Source: Myxococcales bacterium
GTDB lineage: Bacteria > Myxococcota_A > Polyangia > Polyangiales > Polyangiaceae
Direction: 5' to 3'
Assembly (NCBI GenBank): GCA_016703425.1
Contig: JADJCA010000002.1
Span: 620,001-684,000, forward strand
Length of the DNA: 64,000 nt
The notes beneath the pieces are model-generated. The model made no database searches, had not been told where the DNA came from, and was given only the letters and a program-made list of their open reading frames with translations. The position numbers and the translations under genes were made by a program. This document shows, piece after piece, positions 43,401-52,607 of the stretch. The number at the start of each line of letters is the position of its first letter. Positions within the stretch are counted from its first letter, which is position 1.

Positions 43401-45016
43401 TGATCGGTCTCAACGGTCGGGTTGTGGCACATCACGAAGACGTCGGCGATGGCGGGCACACGACGCTCGCGTTCGGCGCTCGCCTTGTCCTCGCGGATCT
43501 TGTCTTCATCGAGGTCTTCGAGAATGGCGGAAATGCGCGCGGTGTCGGTTCCAAGGGCCGCCGCGTCGAAGCGGACGCCGACTCGCTCAGCCTCGGCCTT
43601 CATGCCCAGAACGAGCGCGTACTTGACCGCGATGTTCCAGTCGTTGAGCGCGCGCGCCGTCGACGGGAAGAGGTCGTTCTTGTCTTCGGGACCGAAGTAC
43701 CAGGGGATCGTGCGGATCTTCCGCTCGTAGCGCGGCAGCGCGCACTTCTTGGTGGCCAGGTCGCAATACGCGCCCTTGTGGAGGAGTTGCCCGCCGCCGT
43801 CGCGGAACTCGCAATCGTCTTCCGTGCCCCAACCATCGTCGGGCGTCAGGATGCGGTTTCGTGCGCCCTCCGCGACCGTCTTCGTGTCGCGCTTGGGATC
43901 GACGCCGACCGGCGTGCCAGCTTTCGGCTGGCCCTTGGGGTCGGGGATCGGCATGCCGGTCTTCGGATCCGTCGCCAAGGTGCCGTCGGGGCCAGCCTTG
44001 TACTTCGCGATCTCGCCCTTTTCGTCGCGCCAGAAGTCGACGCCGCACTGCGAGCCCTCGATGTGGCTCTTCTCCCAGACGTTGTGGAGGGCCGCGAAGC
44101 GGTGCCAGTTCTGGTCGACGAGACCGAAGTTGCGGTCGTAACTGAATCGCTCTTCGAGGAAGGCGCCGAACGCCTCCATCTGCTTTCCGTTCCACTCGAC
44201 GGGCTCGTAGTCGCGGTCCACGACCTTCTTGAAGGAGAGGCGGAGCGTGACTTCGGTCGGGTTGCAGTTGGCGACGGGGCTCGACCAGAAGCACGCGGGG
44301 AGGCGACCCCACGGCGTGTCCCAGAGCTCGGGCGACGCGAAGACCTTTTGGGTGACGTCGAAGTACCCCTCGTCCGTGTCGAACAGCGGGCGATTGGGGT
44401 CGTTGGGATCGGCCACGTGGTACGCGACGGGCGAGTACTTCACCGAGCCGAAGGCGCCGAGTTGCGAGAGGGTGTCGACTTGGTAGCCGTCCGTCACCAT
44501 GTTGCGCGACCAGTCGACGCGGATGTACTCGCGGTCGTACCAGGGGCGGTCGCTCGTGTTCTCTTCGATGATGTTGAGCTCTTCGCCGGTGCCGGGGTTG
44601 TAGGCCCGCTTGACGTCGAACTGGCTCTCGATGGCAAACATCGCGACGACGGTGCCGTCGTTCGTCCGCTTGGAGCCCTTGTGGTCGGAGTTCTGGATCC
44701 GCTCGTGGGTCATGCGAGCGATCAGCTTGTCCTCGACGATCTCCCACTTGATGCGGTTAAGAGGCTGCGCGTACGTCGCCGGGAAGAGGCCGTCGAGGCC
44801 GGCACCGTAGGGCACCTCCACGATCGTGTTGCGCATGTAGAACTCGGGATCGTCCGACGCATCACGCAGGTTCGTGCCTACGAAGAAGGACTTGGGCAGC
44901 GCGTTGGGCTGGCGGAAGTCCCGCGGATCACGTTCTTCGGCACAGCCAACAGAGGCGTATCCCACGCCCGCGAGCAAAGCGGCCAGCCCCAGTCTCCGCA
45001 TCCACTTCGATTGCAT
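40421..45016 (-). CDS. Giant metzincin-like zinc metalloprotease lipoprotein, 1531 aa
   Basis: ATG 45016 has GGAGG 9 nt upstream and opens a lipoprotein signal with SVGC (Cys25). Near the middle lies the zinc site HEMGHSMTLRH (His846, Glu847, His850, third His856) in a HNFTGS context. A Met-turn-like TTVMDYPGD follows about 95 residues later. The G of the usual HExxHxxGxxH is Thr here. As I recall it, the large DUF5117/DUF4953-type zinc proteases share an HExGHxxxLRHNF and a VMDY motif, so this is a distant member. The region before the active site is rich in short beta-like segments with Trp and Tyr, and the protein ends in YGYGPL. It is divergent from a paralogue of similar length. Cell-surface proteolysis is likely; the substrate is unknown. 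Confidence 0.85.
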   Translation of the reverse strand: MQSKWMRRLGLAALLAGVGYASVGCAEERDPRDFRQPNALPKSFFVGTNLRDASDDPEFYMRNTIVEVPYGAGLDGLFPATYAQPLNRIKWEIVEDKLIARMTHERIQNSDHKGSKRTNDGTVVAMFAIESQFDVKRAYNPGTGEELNIIEENTSDRPWYDREYIRVDWSRNMVTDGYQVDTLSQLGAFGSVKYSPVAYHVADPNDPNRPLFDTDEGYFDVTQKVFASPELWDTPWGRLPACFWSSPVANCNPTEVTLRLSFKKVVDRDYEPVEWNGKQMEAFGAFLEERFSYDRNFGLVDQNWHRFAALHNVWEKSHIEGSQCGVDFWRDEKGEIAKYKAGPDGTLATDPKTGMPIPDPKGQPKAGTPVGVDPKRDTKTVAEGARNRILTPDDGWGTEDDCEFRDGGGQLLHKGAYCDLATKKCALPRYERKIRTIPWYFGPEDKNDLFPSTARALNDWNIAVKYALVLGMKAEAERVGVRFDAAALGTDTARISAILEDLDEDKIREDKASAERERRVPAIADVFVMCHNPTVETDHPSCFKKGADGALKPIFGRIGDIRYNFVNLIEGPHSGGPWGIMVDAVDPLTGEKVAASVNEWVPILDLVVQSNMDIMRWVNGEITDEQVSSGKYLRDWVSASKLGAAQHLPKTLTKADIETRSRSIDKTIMSMNGLTPADKALPGPVRRQKANEHLAKTLGASVTPEIAAARQKLIGSRWEAAMITPEMMQFAGLPANAPVADEQTLNMASPLRTMHPTFHKWMERQRALGLANNHACIIEQPEPNGIVGLARMALRDYPLPDPNKAGACAYDPALDQKADYPACRALRDKRLHQWMREQFHYAVISHEMGHSMTLRHNFTGSADPFNYHQEYWQLRTRNGEERVCEDSVTPHTDGKECVGPRWIDPVTDDEVNGIIWKFANTTVMDYPGDPTGDMIGLGAYDKAAMRFIYGNVADVEEDAIVGTDKGDAYVGALDGTYYMGVSVGDKHYSKLNDAFKLIDNTGDRKCVPTKPNPTSPVDYKCPRYSKTPGKRLIHPSLKDMATRAKYGEEVLKLRPDLVSNFAVYTGLPAWGELEDPKKAPRAMARHPYTFSSDEYADIGNIPVYRHDGGADPYEMMQFLITSYENRYIFDNFRRDRAAFSPRSAGSRAIDRYFDKIHGMSKSFFLAASNAQNSSEFENADSLQAISLATTDAFDMFARVMTRPEPGTYVIDKTGKTPTARALTAGEVKDNPTGDFSIAAGSGEGRFINNDYDYSKGELWYQYPLVAGSWLEKTYAMYYLLEAENNYVSNSKEDYIDGRYKNTNFTNVFPNQVRRLMSQLFQGDITTLGPYVGTGTGTLSTNKVARVQYLPWYAWDEAQPTTTTLDYPAGSVVLNPLYGWNQQMYGMLNAFIFGATKLTMDTTAQLRIFSTGDGATVSLLPNEQVRYTDPLSSITYVAKFFGTERINTRNAPVMRTPGARMLQFANELAEATFETTAKDPVTGELTFVKDAGGNPVCKVAATCTAQTAKLKSYSSNIDTVRQLSLFYGYGPL

Positions 45017-45465
45017 CTTTTTCGTCCTCCGACCCACTCGTCCGGGCTAGCGCCCGAATCACCGAATCACAGAAAGCAGCCGCCCCAGAAACCTGGGCCT
45101 CCGCCGGCAAGCAAGAGTCGCTCCAGCTCACAGACGACGGACGGGCGCCAGCCGGGAGCCAGATAGTCGGGGGAGCGGACGGGCGTCAAGCGGCCCGGTC
45201 ACGTTCGGTGAGGGCCCAGCGCCGTTAGCTTCCTGCCACCACGCGCCTCCAGCGCCCGTCAGCCCACTGACATTGCGGGCCCGATGCGAGCGTGGTAATC
45301 GCCGCGCCCTCTGGCGAGACAGCTCGGCCAGGACCGCTCCCCCGACGGCCATTCCTGAGGTTCTCCTCGTGAAGACCGCGTGGGCTCGGAAGTTGCTTGA
45401 GGGGCGCGGACGCGACCCATCAGGCTGTCAGCGTCACCAGAAGCGCGCGTTTCGGAGGCAGAACA
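45017..45465. other. Divergent intergenic region of the metzincin pair
   Basis: These 449 bp lie between two oppositely oriented paralogous genes. Both starts have clear GGAGG ribosome sites, but no -10/-35 pair stands out in either direction. Several GC-rich stretches and a mixed AT segment near 45283-45303 were inspected. Short open frames here lack coding character. Shared regulation is possible from the layout only. Confidence 0.4.
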
Positions 45466-48400
45466 ATGAAGGTGTGGACGAGGCTAGGAGTCGCCGCGAT
45501 CGGAGCATCGGTCGGCTGGGCGAGCGTGGGATGCGCCGTCGAGCAAGAGCCCATCAATCAGGTGAAGCCGCACGCGCTCGACAAGACGTTCTTCGTGGGC
45601 GCGAACCTGCGGGACGCCAAAGACGACCCCGAGTTCTACTACCGAAACACGGTCGTTGACGTCCCCTACGGTCTCTCCAACGACAGCTACAGCGACAGCT
45701 TCCTGTTCACGCCGGCGGCCGCCGACACGAACCGCATCAAGTGGGAGATCACGGAAGGTGCGCTGCTGGCCCGCCAGACGTACGAGCGCTTCGAGAACGC
45801 CGACGGCAAAGGGACCAAGCGGACGAACGACGGGCAAATCGTCGCTGCGTTTCCGATCCTCTCGCACTTCGACATCCAGCGGAAATACAACCCCGCTACC
45901 GGCGCCGAAGACAACGTCATCATGGAGAACGTGACCGATCGCCCCTGGTACGATCGTCAGTACCTTCGCGTCGACTGGTCCAAGAACCTCGTCACCGACG
46001 GGTACCTCGTCGACACGCTGGCGATGGCCGGCATGTTCGGCGGCGTGAAGTACGACCCGATTCAGTACGACGTGCGTGATCCGGAGAGCCCCGACGCGCC
46101 GCACTTCGACATGAACGACGGCTACTTCGACGTGACCGCCAAGGCGTTCGCCGCGCCGCAGACGCTCGACTTCGACTGGGGTTCCATTCCAGCCTGCTAC
46201 GCGATCATCGCCTACGCGCCGCTCATGCACCCGGCGGTGAACTGCAACCCGACGGAGATCACCCTTCGACTCTCGTTCCACAAGGTTCAGGATCGCGACT
46301 TCGAGCCGACCGACTGGGACGGCAACCGAGCGCAGGCCTTTGGCTGGATCACCACGCAACGCTACGGCTACGAGCGCAACTACGGCCTCGTCGACCAGCG
46401 GTGGCACCACCTCGCGATGAAGTACAACATCTGGGAAAAGAGCCACATCGAAGGCTCCCAGTGCGCCGTCGACTTCTGGCGCGACGAGGACGGGCGGATC
46501 GCCAGAGTACAAGGCCAACGGCGGCGACATCGCCGCCGACGGCAAGACGGGCCTGCCGATCGCCGACGCGAACGGCAAGCCGCGTCAGGGCACGCCCATC
46601 GGCGCGGATCCGAAGCGCGACGTCGACAAGAACGGCACCGAGGACGAGTGCGAGTTCCGCGATGGCGGCGGCAAGCTCCTTCACGAAGGCGCCTACTGCG
46701 ACACCATCTCGCGCAAGTGCGCCCTGCCGACCTACGAGCGCACGATCCGCACGACGCCCTGGTACCACAGCGCCACGTCCCCCGAGGACCTCTTCGCGTC
46801 CTCGGCGGAAGCGCTGAACCAGTGGAACGTCAGCATCAAGCGCGCGGCCCAACTGTCGAAGCGCGCGGAAGCGAAGCGCGTCGGCAAAGACATCGGCGAC
46901 GTCCTCGTCGATGAGGCGGCCCTCGCGGAAGACGACGGCAAGACCGTCCCCGACGTGTTCGTCATGTGCCACAACCCGCCGGTCAAGGGCCGTGACAAGG
47001 AAGGCTGCTTCAAGAAGGTCGACGGCCAACTCGTCGCGCCGACGGTCCGTCTCGGTGACCTTCGCTACCACCACGTGAACCTGGTCCAGGCTCCGCAGAT
47101 GCCGTCGGCGTGGGGCGTTGTGTTCCCGTCACACGATCCGCTCACCGGTGAGGCCATCGGTACGACGGTCACCGAGTGGCTGTACATCACGGACCTCCAG
47201 GCGCGTTACCTCGTCGACTTGGTCCGCTGGTCCAACGGCGAGGTCACCGACGAGCAGATCCAAAACGGCGCTTTCATGAAGGAGTGGATCCAAGCGTCGC
47301 AGCAAGGCACCAAGCAGTGGAAGCCTGAGATCATGCCGAACGACCGCGAAATCGCGAGCCGCTTGGCCTCGGTCGAACCCACGCTTGGCACCGCCAACGG
47401 CCTCTCCGACGAAGACAAGAAGCTCCCGCTCCAGCTTCGCCGCAAGAAGGCCGCAAAAACGCTCGCCGGCCTCGGACCGAGCGTCGACCGTGACGTCGAG
47501 GGGCGCCGCAAGGCCCTCATGAACACCTCGTTCGAGACGGCCGCGATCTCCCCCGACATGCTGAGCGCGGCGGCACTTCCCCGCGACATGCAGCTGAACG
47601 GCAACAAGCTCGCCATCGAGCGAGCGTCAATCTTCCGCGGCATGAACCCCGAGGTTCGCAAGTGGGTCGAGCGCACAACGGCCCAGGCCATGGGGCCGAA
47701 AGGTCGCTGCGTCATTCAAGCCGGTCAGTTCGACGGCATCGTGGGCTTGGCGCGCCAAGCCGCCCGTGAGTACCCGCTCCCGGACCGCAACAACCCCGAG
47801 TTCCCGGCGCTCCTCCAGCAGCGCAACGAGAAGATGCGGATGTGGGCGCGCGAGCGCATGCACGTCGCGGTCATCGCCCACGAGATGGGTCACCAGATGG
47901 GCTTGGAGCACAACTTCACCGGCTCCTTCGATGCGCTCAACTACCACCCCGAGTACTGGCAGCTACGCACGCGCAACGGCAAGGAGAAGCCCTGCACGAG
48001 CGTGACCAAGCCGAGCACCCGCGGTGACGAATGCGTCGGTCCGCGCTGGGTCGACCCCGTCAGCGAGACGGAGGAGAACGGCCAGCTCTGGAAGTGGGGT
48101 TCGTCGTCCATCATGGACTACGCCGGCGACCTTTCGCAGGACACGCTCGGCATCGGCTCCTACGACAAAGCCGCGATGCGCTTCGGCTACGGCAACGTCG
48201 TTGACGTCGATGTCGACGCGAAGCAGGACAGCCCCAAGGGCAAGGCCTACCTCGAGGTCCTCGACGGCTTCGGCGGCCCCACCGGCTACATGGTCGGTGG
48301 CGTCCACTACAGCCAATACCAGGAGAAGTACAACGCGCTCGGGCGTTGCACGGCCGAGTCAGGCGCCGACCCGCTCTCTGCAAAGTGCAGCGGTTTTGAG

Positions 48401-49843
48401 ATGGACCACGTCTCGCTTCGCGACATGAAGTCGGTGCCGAAGTTCGGCGGTGATGTCCTCAAGGCCGACCCGTCGACGATGGCGAACTTCGCCGTCGACC
48501 CGCAGGGGCGCGTCCGGCACCCGTACATGTTCGGGACCGACACGTGGGCCGACGAGACCAACAGCACCGTATTCCGCTTCGACGCGGGCGCTGACGCGTA
48601 CGAGCAGCTCAACTACCTCATCGGCTCCTACGAGCACTACTACCCCTTCACGCACTTCCGCTTGAACCGGGTGACGTTCTCCACGAGCGCCGCTGAAGGT
48701 CGCGCGCTTCGCAGCCTCCGCCCCCTCAAGGGCATCATCAAGGCCTTCGCCCTCGACGCGCAGCTCTCGCCGCCGGAAGACCGCTCGGATCCGGCGCGTC
48801 TCCTGCCCTTCGTGGTCGGTGGTTCTGACGCCATGGCCTTCATGGCGCGAGTCCTCACGCGACCGGAGCCGGGCCCCTACCGCTTCCGTACCGGGAGCCA
48901 GGGACCGAAGGGCTTCGGCTCACGTGCCGACCTCCTCGAGGAGCTGAACGACCCCATCGGCGACTTCAACGTGCCCGCGGGCTCCGGCGACGGCCGCTTC
49001 CTCCACGACGAGTACGACTACACGAACGGCTACTTCTGGGGCGACTTCCAGAAGCAAGCCGGGAGCTTCATCGACAAGTGGTACGCGTTCTACTTCCTCG
49101 TCGAGGCGTACGACAACTTCACCTTCGACTCGAAGGACACGTACGTCGACGGTCGCTACCGCAACGTCAACTTCCTCACCCTCTACCCGAACCAGGTCCG
49201 CCGCCTCTTGTCGAACCTCATGCAGGACGACCCGCTCACGCTGGGCCCCTACGTGAAGGCGCCCGCCAAGAAGGGTGACCCGGCTCGCGTCGTCTATCTT
49301 CCCTGGGAGAAATACGACCCGAAGGACCCGACCACGACGTCGCTCGAGTACCCCGCGGACGCGACGGTCCTCAATCCGCTGGTGGGCTGGGAGCAGCAGA
49401 AGCTTGGCCTCTACCTCCTCTTCCTCCACGGCGCGAGCACGCTCCAGATGGACCTCATCAACCAGATGCGAATCTTCTCGCCGGGCGGCCTCGACACCGT
49501 CGACATCCCCGCAAACGAGCAGCTCCGCTACCGCGATCCCCTCACCGGGATCCTCTACGTCACCCGAGCCGGTGGCCAAGAGGTCGTCAACTCGAAGCGC
49601 GGCAAGGTGGAGAAGTTCATCGGCGCCCGCATGATTCAGCACGCCAACCAGCTCGCCAACGAGGCGTACGTTGTGACGTCGACCGCGCCGACCGGCGAGG
49701 CGACCTACCAGCGCGACGCGCAAGGGCGGCCGGCTTGCAAGACCACCGACTGCACGTCTGCCGACAGTCAGATTCGCGCATTCTCCGCGAACCTCGACTC
49801 GGTTCGCGAGCTGACGCGGTACATGGGCTACGGCCCGCTGTGA
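45466..49843 (+). CDS. Paralogous giant metzincin-like lipoprotein, one-base frameshift, about 1458 aa
   Basis: The start is ATG 45466 with GGAGG 7 nt upstream; the lipobox is SVGC. The frame fails at 46504-46507, where GCCAGAGTAC holds one base too many. Removing it gives RIA(E/K)YKANGGD, matching the paralogue's GEIAKYKAG, and the chain then runs to MGYGPL. After correction the zinc site HEMGHQMGLEH (about residue 805) is a perfect metzincin HExxHxxGxxH, followed by SSIMDYAGD as Met-turn. Long blocks are shared with the left gene: KTFFVGANLRDA, RPWYDRQY, SHIEGSQC, EYWQLRTRNG. The frameshift is more likely a sequence error than decay, because everything after it stays conserved. A terminator follows. 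Confidence 0.88.
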
Positions 49844-49902
49844 AAGGCAGCCCGAAAGGGTAAGTCCACTGGCGCCATGAAGGCGCCGGCGGGCTCTCGA
49901 AG

Positions 49903-49930
49903 GCCACTCGCCACACCGGCGGGTGGCTTT
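49903..49930 (+). terminator. Terminator after the right metzincin gene
   Basis: GCCACTCGCC (49903-49912) pairs with GGCGGGTGGC (49918-49927) around ACACC, with one T-G wobble, and is followed by TTT. It sits 60 bp after the stop and before the SUKH-like gene, which makes starts of that gene left of 49930 unlikely. Confidence 0.6.
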
Positions 49931-50069
49931 CGTGCATTTCGGGTTTCCGAAGAATCGCGCGGACAAAGCGCGGTATTTGATGGTACCGTTTGCGCTCTAC
50001 CGGGAGCGGGGGGTGCTCGCCGGGACGCCAATTGCCCCCGTTCGGGCGCTTCAAGCTCCGAGGTCGATC

Positions 50070-50636
50070 GTGGACAGTGATCTCGCAGACGCAGTCGACG
50101 GCCTGAAGACCGTCTTTCAAAAGCGGAAGCTCGACGCCACCTTCGGCGCCGCACCGGCCGAGCTCGTGGAGCAGCTGAAGAAGCAGCTTCGCGTTCCCCC
50201 GCGCTACCGAAAGTTCCTCCTGAAGGCGAACCCGACGAAGGTCGAGACGCAGACGCCTGTCGAGCGGATTCGCCTCTTGCCGGCGGAGGAGCTCGAGAAG
50301 GCCCAGCCCAAGGATCCGAACTGGAAGGCGACCTGGGTCGTCATCGGCGAGAGCTCGCTCTTGAGCGATCCGTACTTCCTCGACGTCGCTCGCATCGACC
50401 CCGAGGGCGATTGCCCCGTCATGACGAGGATGAGCGGGCAAGACAGGACGCAGCCGACGTTGGCGGCGTCGAGCTTCGCCCAGTTCTTGCGCATTCTCTC
50501 GACAGCGATGGAAATCGCTGCTGGCTTCGGCGACGCCATCATGGACGACGAAGACGAGGACAGCTTTCGCGAAGCGCTCGGCCCCAAGGTCAAGGTCATC
50601 GACTCGGCGGCGCTTCGCGCTGGCCACTGGACTTAG
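50070..50636 (+). CDS. SMI1/KNR4 (SUKH)-like protein, 188 aa
   Basis: The core has VPPRYRKFLLKANPTKVE, WKATWVVIGESSLLSDPYFLDV and a C-terminal SSFAQFLRILSTAMEIAAGF, in line with the SUKH fold. The fold includes immunity proteins against polymorphic toxins and housekeeping proteins. GTG 50070 was chosen because GAGG lies 6 nt upstream; an in-frame ATG at 49980 would add 30 residues but has no ribosome site. No toxin gene is adjacent. It lies 72 bp before the UPRTase gene and may be cotranscribed. Confidence 0.6.
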   Translation: MDSDLADAVDGLKTVFQKRKLDATFGAAPAELVEQLKKQLRVPPRYRKFLLKANPTKVETQTPVERIRLLPAEELEKAQPKDPNWKATWVVIGESSLLSDPYFLDVARIDPEGDCPVMTRMSGQDRTQPTLAASSFAQFLRILSTAMEIAAGFGDAIMDDEDEDSFREALGPKVKVIDSAALRAGHWT

Positions 50637-50708
50637 CCGCGGGCGCGCCCGCGAGGCCATGCCGGCGGCCTCTTTTTTCCTCGGCTCAGGCCTGCTACGT
50701 CCTCCCGC

Positions 50709-51521
50709 ATGGAGAGCGCGTACTCGAAGAGTGTCTTTCGGCCGTCGGAGATCGAGCATCGGTACGGACCGAACGTGCACCTGCTTGACGACCCGCTCGC
50801 GTGGACGCAGCTCGCGCGCCTCTGCGCACGGGAGACTGGGCAGCCGCAGGTGGGGCGCCTCGTCAAAGTGCTCTACGAGCGGTTGAGCGAAGTCGTCCTC
50901 GCGGCGGAATTTCCGCGCACGCGCATCGATGTTCCGACGCGCATGGTCGCGTCCTCACCGCAGGCCGTCTATCGCGGCGTCGCCGTCGCCGCGGCGACGA
51001 AGGCCATCACTGTGGGCATCGCCCGCGCGGGCACGATGCCCTCGCAGGTCGTCTACGACCTCCTGAACGAGGTGCTCGACCCGGCCGGGGTGCGGCAGGA
51101 TCACCTCTTTATGTCACGCGCCACCGATGAGGCGGGCCGCGTCACGGGCGCCACCTGGCACGACGCGAAGATTGGTCGCGACGTCGACGACCGCATCGTT
51201 CTCTTCCCCGACCCGATGGGGGCCACCGGCTCGTCGCTCATCAGCGCGTTGACGCACTACAAGACGCGCCTCGACGGCAAGCCGGCCAAGTGCATCACGA
51301 TGCACCTCATCGTCACGCCGGAGTACGTGAAGAACCTGCTCGCGGCGCACCCCGACACGATCATCTATGCCCTTCGCATCGACCGCGGCTTGAGCGCTCC
51401 CGACGTCTTGACGACGGTGCCCGGAACTCGCTGGGAGGAAGAGCGCGGCCTCGACGACCACCAGTACATCGTCCCAGGCGCAGGGGGCGTGGGCGAGCTC
51501 TTGAACAACGCTTGGGTGTAG
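50709..51521 (+). CDS. upp: Uracil phosphoribosyltransferase-like protein, 270 aa
   Basis: The PRPP loop DPMGATGSSLISAL (168-181) and upstream VGIARAGTMPSQ match UPRTase, which makes UMP from uracil and PRPP. The C-terminal end PGAGGVGELLNNAWV replaces the family's PGLGDAGDR pattern that reads uracil. The N-terminal half is longer than the usual enzyme (270 against about 208), with an insert around 135-160. It could be a diverged UPRT with altered base use. It converges with the APP1-like gene. Confidence 0.72.
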   Translation: MESAYSKSVFRPSEIEHRYGPNVHLLDDPLAWTQLARLCARETGQPQVGRLVKVLYERLSEVVLAAEFPRTRIDVPTRMVASSPQAVYRGVAVAAATKAITVGIARAGTMPSQVVYDLLNEVLDPAGVRQDHLFMSRATDEAGRVTGATWHDAKIGRDVDDRIVLFPDPMGATGSSLISALTHYKTRLDGKPAKCITMHLIVTPEYVKNLLAAHPDTIIYALRIDRGLSAPDVLTTVPGTRWEEERGLDDHQYIVPGAGGVGELLNNAWV

Positions 51522-51542
51522 TCCGCCGCCCGGCGCGCCCCG

Positions 51543-52553
51543 CTATCGCCGGCGATGGCGAGGGTTGTGCGCGAGGACGAGCGAGAGGTAGTCGGGGAGC
51601 CGCTGATCGCTCCCGAGCCAGGTGCGAGCTGCCGACGCGGCGAGCTGCGGCAGGCGCTCGACCATCCGCCGAACTTCGTCGCTTCCCTTCGTCGGCTCCT
51701 GCGCCGCGAAGGCCTCGCGCAGCTCGTCGCAGGCCCGGCCACGAAGGTGGCCTCGGCGGGCGAGCTCTTGGTAGCTGCGAGCCAGCGAGTCGCCGTCGAA
51801 GCGGTGGCTCACGACGAGATCGTGGGCCACGCTGAGCAGACCTTCCGGCGAGAGGCGCCGGTCTTCGTACACGACGAAGGCCGCCTGAAGGTAGTTGTAG
51901 AAGGGAACGACACGGACTCCGTAGGCGCGGAAGAGCTCGGGGGACGTCTGTCCCTCCAGGTGGATGAGGATGCGCTCGACGCCTTCGACCTTCGCGACGG
52001 CGCGTGCGTTCTGGCGAACCGTCTCGATGACGTCGGGGTAGACGCGGCCGCGCTCGCAGATCTCCACGAGGACGCGCTCGGACACATGGCCCGAGATGAC
52101 GTCGGCGTAAAGCGAGTAGACGAACGCGTCGGCCTCCGCGTCGTCGCCGAAGAGGGTCTCCGTGAGCCCTCCCTCCGCGCAGAGCGGCATCGGATGAACG
52201 CGGGCGTCGAGCAGGTTGGGCAACTTGTAGCCCAGCTGGTCACGAACAGCGCGGAAGCGCAGTCGCAAGACATTTTCGAGGTTCGGCTTCAGCGTGAAGA
52301 GGTCCCAGCGGATGCCGTCGATGCGCAACTTGCTCTCGAGACGCCGGCGCATCTGCTCGGGCGAGCCCGAGAGGATGTGCACCGCCGCGCCGGCGCGCGA
52401 CATCTCCCGAAGGAGCGTGGCGGCTCCCGCGTGCGTGCGCTTCTCGTCGGGCCGCTCAAGAGCCGTTCGCAAGAGATCCCGTACGGACTCGAACTCCGTG
52501 CGCAGGTAGGTCTTGTCGAGATCCCAGCGAGTGATGTGCGGGGCGGGCCCCAC
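51543..52553 (-). CDS. HAD-fold APP1/DUF2183-like phosphatase, 336 aa
   Basis: The HAD motif I is WDLDKTYLRTEF (Asp11, Asp13, Thr15). Motif II is LSGSP (61-65), Lys89 stands in TLKPNLENVLR, and motif IV is FGDDAEADAFVYSL (from 135). This is the APP1 phosphatidate phosphatase catalytic-domain type. The gene product continues with a helical region of about 170 residues with no recognised fold. GTG 52553 has GGAGG 9 nt upstream. It is followed on the same strand by no close gene; upstream lies the Cys-rich lipoprotein gene after 54 bp. The substrate is unknown. Confidence 0.75.
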   Translation of the reverse strand: MGPAPHITRWDLDKTYLRTEFESVRDLLRTALERPDEKRTHAGAATLLREMSRAGAAVHILSGSPEQMRRRLESKLRIDGIRWDLFTLKPNLENVLRLRFRAVRDQLGYKLPNLLDARVHPMPLCAEGGLTETLFGDDAEADAFVYSLYADVISGHVSERVLVEICERGRVYPDVIETVRQNARAVAKVEGVERILIHLEGQTSPELFRAYGVRVVPFYNYLQAAFVVYEDRRLSPEGLLSVAHDLVVSHRFDGDSLARSYQELARRGHLRGRACDELREAFAAQEPTKGSDEVRRMVERLPQLAASAARTWLGSDQRLPDYLSLVLAHNPRHRRR

Positions 52554-52607
52554 GGGCGTGTCCTCCCGCCGGCGCGAGCCGCCGGACTCGCGCAGTCTAC
52601 ACGAAGG

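Noticed and set aside
41546..45166. Very long open frame on the plus strand antisense to the left metzincin gene
   Set aside because: It is a GC-rich mirror of a real gene. It has no ribosome site, no domain-like segments and an Arg/Val/Asp-heavy composition typical of antisense frames.
49923..50069. Upstream extension of the SUKH-like gene to GTG 49923
   Set aside because: That start lies inside the terminator stem at 49903-49930 and has no ribosome site.
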